Of a DNA stretch of 29,107 nt, positions 28,857-29,107 are shown one piece after another. The notes beneath the pieces are model-generated. The model had not been told where the DNA came from and searched no databases. It saw only the letters and a list, made by a program, of their open reading frames with translations. This DNA is from a virus: IMG/VR virus record IMGVR_UViG_3300003841_000005, positions 128 through 29,234 of that record, one strand, 5' to 3'. Numbering within the stretch: the stretch's first letter is position 1; each line of letters opens with the position of its first letter. The translations under genes and the position numbers were made by a program.

Positions 28857-29107
28857 ATGACTGAAACTGCGACTATTGTATACAGAATAAGTACAAAATA
28901 CGGTTTCATGGTTCAGATGATTGCTTTTAGCGATTACATGTTGAATTTCTACAAGGAGAATTATCCGGAATCCGATGGATGGATGTACACAGAAATTGAA
29001 GCTGACTATGACAATTTGCCAGTAATTGCTGAAAAAGTCCCAGAACATTGGATGGATAAGACGTTTTACGGGTTGAAACGGATATGGGATGAGCCTAACC
29101 TCGGGTT
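28857..29107 (+). CDS. Gene after the tail fibre, cut by the window end
   Basis: Incomplete: 83 codons from ATG 28857 (GGAGGGTTGTCG upstream) remain open to the end of the window. The product begins MTETATIVYRISTKYGFMVQ and has aromatic-rich helices (MLNFYKENYPESDGWMYTEIEADYD). Its place directly after the fibre suggests a fibre-associated or assembly protein. No family is recognised. Confidence 0.6.
   Translation, partial: MTETATIVYRISTKYGFMVQMIAFSDYMLNFYKENYPESDGWMYTEIEADYDNLPVIAEKVPEHWMDKTFYGLKRIWDEPNLG

Overview
The window is the left end of an integrated, apparently intact tailed prophage in a Gram-positive host, sitting directly against the host tmRNA gene (ssrA). Strong AGGAGG-type ribosome-binding sites, the tmRNA sequence with a GKQQTNYAFAA tag, and PBSX/XkdK-XkdT-like tail genes point to Bacillota, most likely Paenibacillaceae (Paenibacillus or Brevibacillus). 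The genus is inferred and was not tested. The contractile-tail gene set (sheath, tube, spike, gp25-like wedge, baseplate J) makes this a myovirus. The right end of the prophage, with lysis genes and the second attachment site, lies beyond the window.

Layout. 5-369: ssrA. 330-2235 (minus strand): a large serine integrase whose last codons lie inside ssrA, and a cI-like repressor. 2236-2752: a switch region with a Cro-like gene and two inverted copies of one operator, each built into a promoter with a 17-nt spacer. 2753-9392: early genes, nearly all plus strand and tightly packed. They include an HUH-type rolling-circle Rep, a RusA-type resolvase, an HNH nuclease, two adenine methyltransferases of different families, several zinc-ribbon proteins, and an ArpU-like candidate late regulator. 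9393-9773: a structured non-coding region ending in a terminator. 9774-10236: a single zinc-ribbon gene with terminators on both sides. 10264-13633: the packaging module (HNH, candidate cos region, P27-type small terminase, large terminase). 13641-16770: HK97-type portal, protease and capsid. 16828-18919: connector and neck genes. 18925-28845: sheath, tube, tail chaperones, tape measure, baseplate hub, plug, spike and wedge, then the tail fibre. 28857-29107: a gene cut by the window end.

How it works together. The repressor and the Cro-like protein probably compete for the two operators. The integrase inserts the phage at the ssrA 3' end while keeping the tmRNA intact. No helicase, helicase loader, primase or DnaD-type initiator is seen, so the HUH Rep is the best candidate for starting replication. 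The ArpU-like protein at the end of the early operon probably switches on the late genes.

Most notable observations: five plus-strand hairpin-plus-T-tract structures resembling intrinsic terminators inside the late operon, four of them inside essential coding sequences; the operator-in-promoter pair with an antisense leftward promoter; a serine integrase that uses ssrA and overlaps it; a plasmid-like HUH Rep in a contractile phage; and repeated use of TTG starts set by Shine-Dalgarno spacing. No CRISPR array, tRNA or insertion sequence was seen.
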